NCBI RefSeq assembly: GCF_039521925.1
Contig: NZ_BAAACY010000148.1
Location: forward strand, 1 to 64,000
Reading direction: 5' to 3'
DNA: 64,000 nucleotides
Source: Virgibacillus salarius
GTDB taxonomy: Bacteria; Bacillota; Bacilli; Bacillales; Amphibacillaceae
Each line of letters starts with the position of its first letter. The stretch's first letter is position 1. The translations under genes and the position numbers were made by a program. Of the stretch, positions 42,629 to 51,491 are shown in pieces. The notes below the pieces were generated by a model, which saw nothing but the letters and a program-made list of their open reading frames with translations, was not told the DNA's origin and ran no database searches.

Positions 42629-43159
42629 TTGAAATTTGCATTAGCTCAATTAAAGAAAAGTGCTTATAATGAACCATTCACTTTTGATGAAAAAGTAAAT
42701 GTTTCTGAACTGGAGACAATGAATAACGATATTCGTCAAATTGAACCAGTTCGTGTTCATGGACAGTGTTTTTTTCAAGGAGACCAAATCATTTTTTCAT
42801 TGGAGATTAGTGGAGAGATGATACTTCCTTGTGCGCGAACACTAGTAGATGTCCCGTATCCGTTTGATATTCATGCAGATGAAGTATTTACTACTGCACC
42901 ATACGTTACTGAAGATGAAGCGGAAGAAGAAATACATCCGATTGATGGGGAAGTACTTGACTTAACCCCGCTTATAAAGGAAAATATTCTATTAGAGGTT
43001 CCGTATCGAGTATTTTCAGATGAAACAAATGACCAAATGAAGTCCCCTACAGAAGGGAAAGGTTGGGAGTTTATTTCAGAAGAAAAAAAAGAAAAGACGA
43101 TAGATAAGCGTTTTAAGAAATTGGAATCATTGTTGAAAGATGACGAGAAGAAAGACTAA
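42629..43159 (+). CDS. ylbN: YceD/DUF177 family protein YlbN
   Basis: 176 residues. The N-terminus is MKFALAQLKKSAYNEPFTFD, and the middle carries CARTLVDVPYPFDIHADEVF, the remnant of the DUF177 metal or RNA-binding core. The C-terminus is Lys/Glu-rich. It is always next to rpmF and is linked to 23S rRNA accumulation in other bacteria. TTG 42629 has GAGG 8-9 nt upstream; a GTG at 42620 overlaps that site. Confidence 0.88.
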   Translation: MKFALAQLKKSAYNEPFTFDEKVNVSELETMNNDIRQIEPVRVHGQCFFQGDQIIFSLEISGEMILPCARTLVDVPYPFDIHADEVFTTAPYVTEDEAEEEIHPIDGEVLDLTPLIKENILLEVPYRVFSDETNDQMKSPTEGKGWEFISEEKKEKTIDKRFKKLESLLKDDEKKD

Positions 43160-43206
43160 CATCATTCTACTCGGTTTTCTTATCTTCTATGAAGGAGGTG
43201 TAAGTC

Positions 43207-43380
43207 ATGGCAGTACCTAAAAGAAGAACTTCTAAAAAAGTTAAAAATCAACGTCGTACTCATAAAAAATTACACGTACCTGGCATGGTAGAATGTTCAA
43301 ATTGTGGTGAATTAACAAAACCACATTATGTTTGTAAATCATGCGGACATTATGACGGGAAAGAAGTAGTAAGTAACTAA
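43207..43380 (+). CDS. rpmF: 50S ribosomal protein L32
   Basis: 57 residues starting MAVPKRRTSKKVKNQRRTHK. Four zinc-binding cysteines, CSNC (30, 33) and CKSC (43, 46), make this the zinc-containing form. ATG 43207 follows GAAGGAGGTG with 6-7 nt spacing, a near-perfect ribosome site. It is co-transcribed with ylbN and ends at a strong terminator. Confidence 0.97.
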   Translation: MAVPKRRTSKKVKNQRRTHKKLHVPGMVECSNCGELTKPHYVCKSCGHYDGKEVVSN

Positions 43381-43402
43381 TAAAGTATAATCATAGCTTA
43401 CA

Positions 43403-43432
43403 AACAGATCACAAATTGTGATCTGTTTTTTA
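43403..43432 (+). terminator. Terminator of ylbN-rpmF
   Basis: AACAGATCACAA pairs with TTGTGATCTGTT, followed by TTTTAT. Confidence 0.9.
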
Positions 43433-43614
43433 TATAATCAACAGGTAGTTATGGAATCTATGGTTGTCTATTTTCACTCCAAGTTAGCTGGAACCTGTTA
43501 TATAGGAAAGGATTTCACTAGATAAGCGCACCCTCTATTTTTACTTTTATTTGTACAATAATTAAAAAAACTGTTAAAAATACATAATACTTTATTCTAT
43601 CACTCCTATTTTTT

Positions 43615-43623
43615 GCATACATT
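43615..43623 (+). promoter_or_regulatory. Sigma-E-like -10 element of gerR
   Basis: GCATACATT at 43615-43623, 28 bp before the ATG, matches the sigma-E -10 consensus. The -35 region (near 43595-43601) is a poor match. gerR is sigma-E dependent in B. subtilis. Confidence 0.4.
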
Positions 43624-43650
43624 GATAGCAAATGTATAAGGAGGGATGTT

Positions 43651-44136
43651 ATGAATGCAACTCGACAAGATGCATGGACTAAAGATGAGGATGTGTTGTT
43701 AGCAGAAACGGTCCTGCGCTATATACGAGATGGAAAAACACAATTAGAAGCTTTTAAAGAGGTAGCTAAAAAATTATCAAGAACTTCAGCTGCATGTGGA
43801 TTTCGTTGGAATGCGACAATTCGTAAACAATATCAGGATGCAATTCAAACAGCGAAAGAGGAACGAAAGCTTGGCAATAGAAAGGATATATGGAGCTTTA
43901 CTGAGCCTAAAATTCAAGAAAGAGATACGATAGAAACTGCGATTCTGCTATTAGAAAAGATGAGATCCAATTTTTCAACACAAAAAACAGAAGATATCAA
44001 GAATGATAAAGAATATGCGGAGCATTTAGAGAAGGAAAATGCGCATCTAAAAGAGAAACTTACGCGATATGAAAATGCTTGGGAAGAAATGGGTAAATTA
44101 TGGAGTTGGGTAAAAACGGATTCACAGGATAAGTAA
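43651..44136 (+). CDS. gerR: RsfA/GerR-type sporulation transcription regulator (YlbO)
   Basis: 161 residues. The N-terminal Myb/SANT-like DNA-binding domain has WTKDEDVLLAETVLRYIRDG and a helix-turn-helix end RTSAACGFRWNATIRKQY. The C-terminal half forms a coiled coil (about 118-145, YAEHLEKENAHLKEKLTRYE). GerR adjusts sigma-E regulon genes in the mother cell. RsfA is a paralog with the same layout, so the name rests on position after rpmF. ATG has GGAGGG 6 nt upstream. Confidence 0.88.
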   Translation: MNATRQDAWTKDEDVLLAETVLRYIRDGKTQLEAFKEVAKKLSRTSAACGFRWNATIRKQYQDAIQTAKEERKLGNRKDIWSFTEPKIQERDTIETAILLLEKMRSNFSTQKTEDIKNDKEYAEHLEKENAHLKEKLTRYENAWEEMGKLWSWVKTDSQDK

Positions 44137-44237
44137 TAAAAACAGATAACTCATTGCGCTTGATTTGTCTAGCGCATAAGTAGATAATTTAAAGCCTTTT
44201 TTATGTTTTATATAATGTAAACAAAAGCCAAATTCAG

Positions 44238-44305
44238 ATAAAGTGAAACTTCAATCAGTGGGGGTTTTTGTTTATCCCGCACTTACCATATTGGTTTTAC
44301 TTTAT
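44238..44305. repeat. Inverted repeat between gerR and ylbP
   Basis: ATAAAGTGAAAC (44238-44249) faces GTTTTACTTTAT (44294-44305), 11 of 12 matching. Same word as the palindromes upstream of tmcAL. No gene is seen in 44137-44347. Confidence 0.45.
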
Positions 44306-44347
44306 TGCTTGAAGTGGGGGTATTAATGCCAGTTATATGCGAGATAA

Positions 44348-44384
44348 AAAGACATGAATGCAATTTTACATTCATGTCTTTAGC
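44348..44384. terminator. Terminator between gerR and convergent ylbP
   Basis: AAAGACATGAATG pairs with CATTCATGTCTTT, with T-rich flanks on both sides. Confidence 0.85.
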
Positions 44385-44390
44385 TTCAAT

Positions 44391-44873
44391 TTAATTTGAA
44401 CTTTCTTGCTCTTTTACCCCTTCAGGCATCCATATTAAAGGATTTTCGCCTAAGTCTCTTTCCATTTCATAATGCGCTTTTTGGAATCCCATTTTTTCCC
44501 AAAAGCCGTGGGAGTTAATACGAGGATTCGTTTTAATAGGTAATTGATAACTTTTAGCGAAATTAACAAGTACTTTACCATACCCTTTTCCCTGATATTC
44601 AGGTAAAACTTCTAACTTCCAGAGTGTTAGATAGTCTTGAGGTGGTTCGAAATAAAAGTCGTATTTTTTCTTTACTTTATAAAGGCTCATTCTGGCGATT
44701 AAACTATCCCCAACATAAATCCCGTAGAATGGCGAGTCATTTTGATTTTCGATCATATTATTTTCTAGGTCTTCCAGCATTGATAATTCTTGATTGCCAT
44801 ATTCCTTGAAATGTTTAAATTTTTCAAGTGTTTTGTAATTGATCATGAGTTTTTCCACTTTCACGGATTCCAT
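44391..44873 (-). CDS. ylbP: GNAT-family N-acetyltransferase YlbP
   Basis: 160 residues with one GNAT domain. The acetyl-CoA loop is LEVLPEYQGKGYGKVLVNFA (Q/RxxGxG/A: QGKGYGK, about 93-113). N-terminal strands contain YGIYVGDSLIARMSLY, and the end NSHGFWEKMGFQKAHYEMER is typical. The substrate is unknown. ATG 44873 has AGAGGGGGA 7 nt upstream. Position between gerR and bshC matches B. subtilis ylbP. Confidence 0.9.
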   Translation of the reverse strand: MESVKVEKLMINYKTLEKFKHFKEYGNQELSMLEDLENNMIENQNDSPFYGIYVGDSLIARMSLYKVKKKYDFYFEPPQDYLTLWKLEVLPEYQGKGYGKVLVNFAKSYQLPIKTNPRINSHGFWEKMGFQKAHYEMERDLGENPLIWMPEGVKEQESSN

Positions 44874-45026
44874 AAAAGTTCCCCCTCTATATCGTTGCTG
44901 TCATTTACTTTGTTACAATTATTTTGGATTTTCTATATATTTATTATAATATAAAAGGAACAATATGAAAATAAAAGAATTATTTAGCGTTTTTAACGAT
45001 GAACAGTTCGGAGGAAATGGTAATAA

Positions 45027-45407
45027 ATGATTAATGTACTTAGCTATTTCATTGCATTGTTAGTAACAGTTCCACTATTTGCTACTGGGATATTGTATTA
45101 CATTGCTCGTTCTTCAGGTATACACCCCTTAAAGGCTTTACATGTTGCAGTTCATTGGACAACAATATTTTACATCCTATCTGTATGTGTAATAGGGTCA
45201 ATTATTTTTAATTTCAATGTTATTGGCATTATAATTACATTTTTGCTTGTACTCATCACTACCATTATTGTTTTACAGTGGCGTATGCAAACGGAGGTTA
45301 ATTTTGCGAGGGCTTTTAAAATTATGTTACGGATTTCATTTTTGATTTTCGGTTTTTTATATGCCTTACTTGTTTTACTAGGAGTTATTCAGCGAATTTT
45401 TTTCTAA
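45027..45407 (+). CDS. DUF3397 membrane protein
   Basis: 126 residues, four hydrophobic helices (about 5-27, 38-60, 62-82, 96-121) linked by short loops. It begins MINVLSYFIALLVTVPLFAT and has HPLKALHVAVHWTTIFYILS in the first loop, matching DUF3397, a family found next to bshC in bacilli. ATG 45027 follows GGAGGAAA. Function unknown. panE/ylbQ, present here in B. subtilis, is absent. Confidence 0.8.
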   Translation: MINVLSYFIALLVTVPLFATGILYYIARSSGIHPLKALHVAVHWTTIFYILSVCVIGSIIFNFNVIGIIITFLLVLITTIIVLQWRMQTEVNFARAFKIMLRISFLIFGFLYALLVLLGVIQRIFF

Positions 45408-45496
45408 CTGTACCTTGCAAAACAGATCGCATGAAATTTACGCTCTTTTTATGTACAATACAAAAAGGACATTACATATAAAGGAGCATGGGATCT

Positions 45497-47116
45497 ATGC
45501 GGATTGACCCGATCGTTTTGAAGAAACGGAATAAATTAATACAGGATTATAGAAATAACGACGAGCAAATTCAATCTTTTTTTGATTATGCTCCATTTGG
45601 CAGTTTTGATAAAAGATATGATGAACTAATGGAACGTTCTTTTCAACGAGAAAGTTTATGTGAGGTATTGCATGAATTGAACCAAGGCTGGAACGCTCCT
45701 CCATCTACATTGGAAAATATAGAACGGTTAGTAGCGGATGACAGTGTGGTTGTAATTGGGGGACAACAAGCAGGATTAATGACGGGTCCAATGTATACGA
45801 TAAATAAGATTATTTCAATTATACAGTTTGCTAGGGAACAAGAAAAAATTCTCGGTGTTCCAGTTATTCCTATTTTTTGGATCGCCGGAGAAGACCATGA
45901 TTTTGATGAAGTAAATCATATTTACCTTCCTCAACAACAGCATTTACAAAAATATAAGGTGCAACATAAGGTTTGGGACAAAATTTCATTATCTGATTTG
46001 CAGATTAATAAAGAGCAAAGTGCAATTTGGTTACAGCAGTTATTTAAAGATCTAAAAGAAACAAACTATACAAAAGAATTATATGAGCAAATGAAGCATT
46101 GCTTGAATGATTCTGCTAGCTATGTTGATTTTTTTGCACAAATAATTTTTGCCCTTTTTCCAAATGAAGGTGTCGTACTCATTGACTCGGGTGATGATCG
46201 CGTACGTGAACTGGAAAAAGAGTACTTTGTGCAAATGATTAAACAACAGCCCGAGATCAGTAAGGGTGTACATGCAACGATTAAGGAATTGAATGAATTA
46301 AATTATTCTCTATCTCTTGATGTGGAAGAATCGGATGGTCACTTGTTTTTTCACAGAAATGGAGAGCGAATTTTATTACGCCGTATGGAAAATGGTGACT
46401 GGCAAGGGAAACAAAATGAGGTAGTGCTTACTACTGACGAGCTAGTATACATTGCTAATCAAAACCCAAATCTATTAAGTAACAACGTAGTTACTCGTCC
46501 ATTAATGCAAGAGTTTTTATTTCCTAGCTTGGCATTTATCGGAGGACCAGGAGAAATAGGTTATTGGGCTTCTTTAAAATCTGCCTTTCATTCGGTTCAG
46601 TTAAAGATGCCACCTGTCTTACCAAGGCTATCTTTAACGATTGTAGAACGTCATATAGAGAAAACAATGCACAAGTTTCAAATTTCAGCTGAAGACGCAA
46701 TAAATCATGGCACTGTTCACCTTAAAGAACATTGGTTCGCTCAGAAGAATCAGCCAGCTATTGAAGAAATTGCTGAACAAGTAAAAAAAGATGTTGAAAG
46801 GGCGCATTTGCCTTTGAGGGAAGTTGCGATTGATATGCGAAGCGATTTAGGTGATTTAGCTAATAAGAATCTGCAATTTTTAAAAGCAGATGTATCCTTT
46901 TTGGAGAGTAAGTTAATAAATGCACTACGATCAAAACATGAGGAAGAATTAAAAGCATTTGATTTGATGAATATAGTATTACATCCAGAAAATGGTTTAC
47001 AAGAGCGTGTTTGGAATGTATTACCTTGGATTAATAAGTATGGTTTAGGCTTTATAAGTGAATTAATGAATCATTCCTATCAATTTACAACTGATCATTA
47101 TATTATTTATGTATAA
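45497..47116 (+). CDS. bshC: Bacillithiol synthase, cysteine-adding enzyme
   Basis: 539 residues, the same length as B. subtilis BshC. It adds cysteine to glucosaminyl-malate in the last step of bacillithiol synthesis. The core is a Rossmann fold with VVIGGQQAGLMTGPMYTINK (about 85-104) and PVIPIFWIAGEDHDFDEVNH; the C-terminal part is coiled coil (about 450-490). I choose ATG 45497 with GGAG 10 nt upstream; ATG 45488 leaves only 1 nt. It has its own terminator at 47155. Confidence 0.94.
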   Translation: MRIDPIVLKKRNKLIQDYRNNDEQIQSFFDYAPFGSFDKRYDELMERSFQRESLCEVLHELNQGWNAPPSTLENIERLVADDSVVVIGGQQAGLMTGPMYTINKIISIIQFAREQEKILGVPVIPIFWIAGEDHDFDEVNHIYLPQQQHLQKYKVQHKVWDKISLSDLQINKEQSAIWLQQLFKDLKETNYTKELYEQMKHCLNDSASYVDFFAQIIFALFPNEGVVLIDSGDDRVRELEKEYFVQMIKQQPEISKGVHATIKELNELNYSLSLDVEESDGHLFFHRNGERILLRRMENGDWQGKQNEVVLTTDELVYIANQNPNLLSNNVVTRPLMQEFLFPSLAFIGGPGEIGYWASLKSAFHSVQLKMPPVLPRLSLTIVERHIEKTMHKFQISAEDAINHGTVHLKEHWFAQKNQPAIEEIAEQVKKDVERAHLPLREVAIDMRSDLGDLANKNLQFLKADVSFLESKLINALRSKHEEELKAFDLMNIVLHPENGLQERVWNVLPWINKYGLGFISELMNHSYQFTTDHYIIYV

Positions 47117-47154
47117 AAAGGCAATTATTCTCCCACTAATTACCACCATCGTAT

Positions 47155-47190
47155 AAAAAAGCTGTCATATATTGATATGACAGCTTTTTC
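47155..47190 (+). terminator. Terminator of bshC
   Basis: AAAAAAGCTGTCATAT pairs with ATATGACAGCTTTTT. Confidence 0.9.
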
Positions 47191-47255
47191 CGTTGTTATT
47201 ACCGTTAGCTTTTAGCTGTATAAACAGCTTTTTTTTTATGTTTTTTTAAATATGA

Positions 47256-47280
47256 GTGGTGAATAGTGGGGGAATGTGGT
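47256..47280 (+). promoter_or_regulatory. MraZ operator, three direct boxes upstream of mraZ
   Basis: GTGGT at 47256-47260, GTGGG at 47266-47270 and GTGGT at 47276-47280, each separated by exactly 5 bp. MraZ in other bacteria binds arrays of G-rich 5-mers spaced by 5 nt upstream of its own gene. The array lies 32 bp before the mraZ start. The promoter itself was not identified with confidence. Confidence 0.65.
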
Positions 47281-47312
47281 AATATTGGATATACAAAGGT
47301 GGGGTGGACTAT

Positions 47313-47744
47313 ATGTTCATGGGTGAATTCCAACATAACATTGATACTAAAGGAAGAATGATTGTTCCATCTAAGTTTCGTGAGGGGCTTGGGGAAAGCT
47401 TTGTTGTGACCCGTGGACTAGATAAATGTTTATTTGCTTATCCAATGGACGAATGGAAACTATTGGAGGAAAAGTTAAAAAAACTCCCACTTACTAAGAA
47501 GGACGCCAGAGCATTCACGCGATTTTTCTTTTCTGGTGCAATTGAATGCGAAGTTGATAAACAGGGAAGAATAAATATTCCGCAGAATTTACGCAGTTAC
47601 GCTGCATTGGAAAAGGAATGTGTCGTGATTGGTGTTTCAAATCGCATTGAAATCTGGGCGAATGAGAATTGGGAAGAGTACGTGACAGACTCAGAAGAAT
47701 CCTTTGCAGAAATTGCAGAGAACCTAATGGACTTCGATATCTAA
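47313..47744 (+). CDS. mraZ: Transcription regulator MraZ
   Basis: 143 residues, two AbrB-like SpoVT domains. Each repeat carries the DxKGR motif: NIDTKGRMIVPSKFREGL (about 8-25) and EVDKQGRINIPQNLRSYA (about 83-100). MraZ forms a ring and represses its own division/cell-wall cluster. ATG 47313 has AGGTGGGGTGG upstream and gives MFMGEFQH, the usual start; a GTG at 47304 overlaps the ribosome site. First gene of the dcw cluster. Confidence 0.96.
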   Translation: MFMGEFQHNIDTKGRMIVPSKFREGLGESFVVTRGLDKCLFAYPMDEWKLLEEKLKKLPLTKKDARAFTRFFFSGAIECEVDKQGRINIPQNLRSYAALEKECVVIGVSNRIEIWANENWEEYVTDSEESFAEIAENLMDFDI

Positions 47745-47791
47745 TCAACTAGAGAGGACATTTGACATCATGAAGGCGGCAAACGATAGAA

Positions 47792-48781
47792 ATGGGTGTT
47801 TCAATGTTTGAACATTATAGTGTTTTAAGAACAGAGACAATTGAAGGAATGGAGATCAAGCCAACTGGTACGTATGTTGATTGTACAGTAGGGGGTGGAG
47901 GGCATTCTGAGCAAATTGCCTCAAGATTAAGCGAAAACGGATTACTAATAGCTTTTGATCAAGATTTAGATGCATTACAGGCTGCAAAAGAACGATTAGC
48001 GGAATATAAAGATCGAATATTATTTGTTCATTCTAATTTTAGCAGGCTAGAAGAAGCTCTAGAAGAGCATCAAATTGACCAAGTAGATGGGATTTTATTC
48101 GATTTAGGTGTATCTTCTCCTCAATTGGACAGGGGAGAAAGAGGCTTTAGCTATCAGCATGATGCAATACTTGATATGAGAATGGATCAAACAAAAGATC
48201 TGAACGCTTATGAGATCGTAAATAACTGGTCGTATAATGATTTGGTGAAAATTTTCTTTAAATATGGTGAAGAAAAATTCGCCAAACAAATTGCCAGAAA
48301 AATAGAAGCCTATCGGAAAACTAAAACGATAGACACGACACATGAATTAGTGGGAATTATTAAAGAAGGTATTCCTGCACCCGCTAGACGTAAAGGGGGA
48401 CATCCTGCTAAAAGGATATTTCAAGCCTTACGAATTGCGGTAAATGATGAGTTAGGTGTGTTTAACGATGCCTTACATCAAGCTGCAAGAGTTGTAGGCA
48501 TTAGTGGAAGAATTGCAGTAATTACCTTCCATTCATTAGAGGATAGACTTTGTAAACAAGCTTTTAAAAAATGGAGTACACCAAAGGCTACACCAAGAAA
48601 CTTGCCTATTTTACCGGAAGCTAATGAAGCACCTTTTCGGCTAGTTAACCGAAAACCGATTATTGCTAATGAGCATGAGTTGGAGGTTAACCGAAGATCA
48701 CGATCTGCTAAGCTGCGTATTATTGAAAAAATATCTGATTGGAAACCACATTTTAGGTATGAAGAAGGGTGGAGAAAATAA
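47792..48781 (+). CDS. rsmH: 16S rRNA (cytosine1402-N4)-methyltransferase RsmH (MraW)
   Basis: 329 residues. SAM-binding motif DCTVGGGGHSEQIASRL (about 30-46), the inserted helical domain, GGHPAKRIFQALRIAVNDEL (about 206-225) and VITFHSLEDRLCKQAFKKW are all typical. It methylates C1402 in 16S rRNA. The start is 47792 or 47804 (MFEHYSVLR, as in relatives); neither has ideal spacing. The stop overlaps the ftsL start by one base. Confidence 0.95.
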   Translation: MGVSMFEHYSVLRTETIEGMEIKPTGTYVDCTVGGGGHSEQIASRLSENGLLIAFDQDLDALQAAKERLAEYKDRILFVHSNFSRLEEALEEHQIDQVDGILFDLGVSSPQLDRGERGFSYQHDAILDMRMDQTKDLNAYEIVNNWSYNDLVKIFFKYGEEKFAKQIARKIEAYRKTKTIDTTHELVGIIKEGIPAPARRKGGHPAKRIFQALRIAVNDELGVFNDALHQAARVVGISGRIAVITFHSLEDRLCKQAFKKWSTPKATPRNLPILPEANEAPFRLVNRKPIIANEHELEVNRRSRSAKLRIIEKISDWKPHFRYEEGWRK

Positions 48782-49155
48782 TGAGTGTAAATCATGCTAG
48801 ATCATGGGAACAAATTAGACCGCAGCAGACACCGAAGAAGGAGCAATCCATACCTGTTAAAGTGCAGAAGCAGGGTTGGATTACAAAAGGAGAAAAATTA
48901 ATTTATTCCATAATTGGGGTATGTATAATTGTAGCAGGATTGTATATGGTTTCTTTTTCTTCATCAACGGATACGGTTAATCGAGAATTACAACAATTAG
49001 AAAGCAAAGTCAAGTTACAACAAGCTGTTAATGATCAACTTAGCTATGAGTTGAAAGAGTTGAGTAGGCCGGAAAGAATTATAAATATAGCTGAAAAGAA
49101 TGGTCTAAAAATTCAAGATACCAAAGTGAAACAAGCTCAGAAAATGAATAATTAG
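48781..49155 (+). CDS. ftsL: Cell division protein FtsL
   Basis: 124 residues, bitopic: basic cytoplasmic tail (about 1-38), one membrane helix (about 42-60, LIYSIIGVCIIVAGLYMVSF) and an extracellular leucine-zipper-like coil (about 66-105). It forms the DivIC-FtsL-DivIB complex that activates septal peptidoglycan synthesis. ATG 48781 overlaps the rsmH stop as TAATG, with GGGTGGAG upstream. Sequence is weakly conserved, so the call rests on topology and position. Confidence 0.9.
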   Translation: MSVNHARSWEQIRPQQTPKKEQSIPVKVQKQGWITKGEKLIYSIIGVCIIVAGLYMVSFSSSTDTVNRELQQLESKVKLQQAVNDQLSYELKELSRPERIINIAEKNGLKIQDTKVKQAQKMNN

Positions 49156-49174
49156 AATCAAGGGGAACATGGTT

Positions 49175-51391
49175 ATGAGGAAAAATAAAGCGACTCACTT
49201 CATGGCAGGCATTTTTATAATCCTTTTCGTAGGTGCATTTCTTACATTGTCAGGACGGTTTCTCTACATTCAAGCCACAAAGGAAATAAACGGAGTATCA
49301 TTGGAGGAATGGGCAGATAAACAACGAACATCATCTTATACATTACCCGCAGAAAGAGGAAAAATATACGATAGTAATGGAATGACGCTGGCTTATGATC
49401 GACCTACATATAGATTATACGCCATTGTAGATGAATCCTATTCCGAAGATTTAGAGGAGCCAAAGCATGTAAAAGATCCGGAGAAAACTGCGGAATTGCT
49501 GGCTCCTTTATTAGATATGAAAGAAAGTGAAGTGCTTGAACAGTTAAATGCTGGCATCGAAAAAAATAAATTTCAGGTTGAGTTTGGAAATAACGGTAAA
49601 GAATTATCTCAGCAGAAAAAGGATGAAATTGCAGCTTTAGATTTGCCTGGAATTAATTTCAAGGAAGAAGCAATTCGCTATTATCCAAATGGAATGTTTG
49701 CTTCACAAATTATTGGGTTTGCAAGAGAAAAAGAAGTTAAGAAGAAAGACAAAACTGGTACGAAACAAGAAATCAAAGGTATAGCTGGCATTGAACATGA
49801 AATGAATGATTTATTAAGCGGTAAAGATGGGCGCATATCTTATCAGCGTGATCAATATAATAAAAAGCTCTTGCATCCAGAAGAAGTTGTTACTGAACCC
49901 GAGGATGGAGATGATGTTTATTTAACGATCGAACAGAAAATTCAAACCTTACTGGAGGATACACTTACACAGGCAGATGAAAAGTATGAGCCTGAGCGCA
50001 TTTCTGCTGTTGTAATGAATCCTAAAACGGGTGAAATTGTGGCGATGGGTAATCGACCAAGCTATAATCCGAATGATCCAAAAGTAGAAAATTGGTTTAA
50101 TGACGTTGTTTCTACACCGTTTGAACCGGGTTCAACGGTTAAAATGTTTACTTGGGCAGCAGCGATAGAAGAGAATGTATATAATGGTAGTGAACCTTAT
50201 ATGTCAGGTAGCTACCAACCCAATGAGCAAATAAAGCCTGTGCGTGACCATAATGGAGGTAACGGTTGGGGGAAAATCTCATTTGATAAGGGATTCCAAC
50301 GATCATCCAATGTAGCAGCTTCTAAGCTTGTATGGGAAAAAATTGGTACCGACAAATATCTAGAATACTTAAAGGCCTTTCAATTTGATAAAAAAACGGA
50401 AATTGATTTACCCAATGAGGTAGCTGGTGAAATTTTATATAATTGGCCGCGTGAGAAGTTAAGTACTTCTTTCGGTCAAGGTAGTACGCTAACACCAATT
50501 CAACAAATGAAAGCTGCAACAGCTATTGCAAATGATGGAAAAATGCTACAGCCTTATGTGATCAAAAAAATTGTTGACGCTAATTCTGGAGAAATAATCG
50601 AAGAGAAGTCACCAAATGTAGTTGGCAAACCAATTTCTAAAGCGACAGCTGAACAAGTTTTAGAGCTTTTGAAATCTGTTGTAAATGGAGAAGATGGGAC
50701 GGGTAAAAAGTATAAACTGGATGATTATACAGTTGGAGGTAAAACAGGGACAGCGCAGATTCCTAATCCTGAAGGAGGATATTTATCTGGTAAAGAAAAT
50801 CATGTTTTTTCCTTCTTAGGCATGGCACCCATCGATGATCCGGAGTTAATGATGTATGTATCTGTTAAGCAGCCCAAGTTAGAGCCAACGGAATCAGGTT
50901 CGACACCAGTATCTTTTATTTTTAAAAATGTAATGGAGAATGGGCTTCACTATTTGAATATTAATCCTGATAAAGAGAAGACCAACAAGGTTAAACAAGT
51001 AAGCATCCCTACCTTAGTAGGAAAAGATGCTAGTAAAATGGAGAAAGAGCTTAAAAAGCATGGGTTGAAAGTTACGGTAGCTGGTCAAGGGGAAATTGTA
51101 GCTAGTAATGTCAGAGAAGGTGAAAAAGTGTTACCAAATGATCATGTTTTATTAATAACTGAAAAACCAAAGATGCCTAACATCGTGGGCTGGTCGCTAC
51201 GTGATGCATTACAGTTAGCAAATCTATTGGAATTGAAAACAGAGACCTTTGGTAATGGCTATGTTGTTACTCAGAATATAAAGGAAGGTACACCTGTAAA
51301 GCCTAAAGACTATTTAGGTATTGAATTAGTACCTCCGAATCAAGAAAAGCAGGAAAACACTTCATCAGATCAAGAAGATACAGGGGAATAA
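49175..51391 (+). CDS. pbpB: Penicillin-binding protein 2B, septal transpeptidase
   Basis: 738 residues: one membrane helix (about 12-32), a dimerisation domain, a transpeptidase domain and two PASTA domains (about 610-735; IPTLVGKDASKMEKELKKHG, MPNIVGWSLRDALQLANLLE). Catalytic Ser320 is in EPGSTVKMFTW, with SSN in FQRSSNVAASK and the third motif KTGTAQIPNP. It cross-links peptidoglycan at the division site with FtsW. ATG 49175 has AAGGGG 9-10 nt upstream; ATG 49169 is too close. Confidence 0.95.
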   Translation: MRKNKATHFMAGIFIILFVGAFLTLSGRFLYIQATKEINGVSLEEWADKQRTSSYTLPAERGKIYDSNGMTLAYDRPTYRLYAIVDESYSEDLEEPKHVKDPEKTAELLAPLLDMKESEVLEQLNAGIEKNKFQVEFGNNGKELSQQKKDEIAALDLPGINFKEEAIRYYPNGMFASQIIGFAREKEVKKKDKTGTKQEIKGIAGIEHEMNDLLSGKDGRISYQRDQYNKKLLHPEEVVTEPEDGDDVYLTIEQKIQTLLEDTLTQADEKYEPERISAVVMNPKTGEIVAMGNRPSYNPNDPKVENWFNDVVSTPFEPGSTVKMFTWAAAIEENVYNGSEPYMSGSYQPNEQIKPVRDHNGGNGWGKISFDKGFQRSSNVAASKLVWEKIGTDKYLEYLKAFQFDKKTEIDLPNEVAGEILYNWPREKLSTSFGQGSTLTPIQQMKAATAIANDGKMLQPYVIKKIVDANSGEIIEEKSPNVVGKPISKATAEQVLELLKSVVNGEDGTGKKYKLDDYTVGGKTGTAQIPNPEGGYLSGKENHVFSFLGMAPIDDPELMMYVSVKQPKLEPTESGSTPVSFIFKNVMENGLHYLNINPDKEKTNKVKQVSIPTLVGKDASKMEKELKKHGLKVTVAGQGEIVASNVREGEKVLPNDHVLLITEKPKMPNIVGWSLRDALQLANLLELKTETFGNGYVVTQNIKEGTPVKPKDYLGIELVPPNQEKQENTSSDQEDTGE

Positions 51392-51491
51392 CACAAGTAA
51401 TATAATTTTGTGGCGATGAGAAACAGTGTTCTAATCCAATTTTATTGTTCATATAGTGGATACAAGCATGTCTATAAAAAGGAGATGTAGT

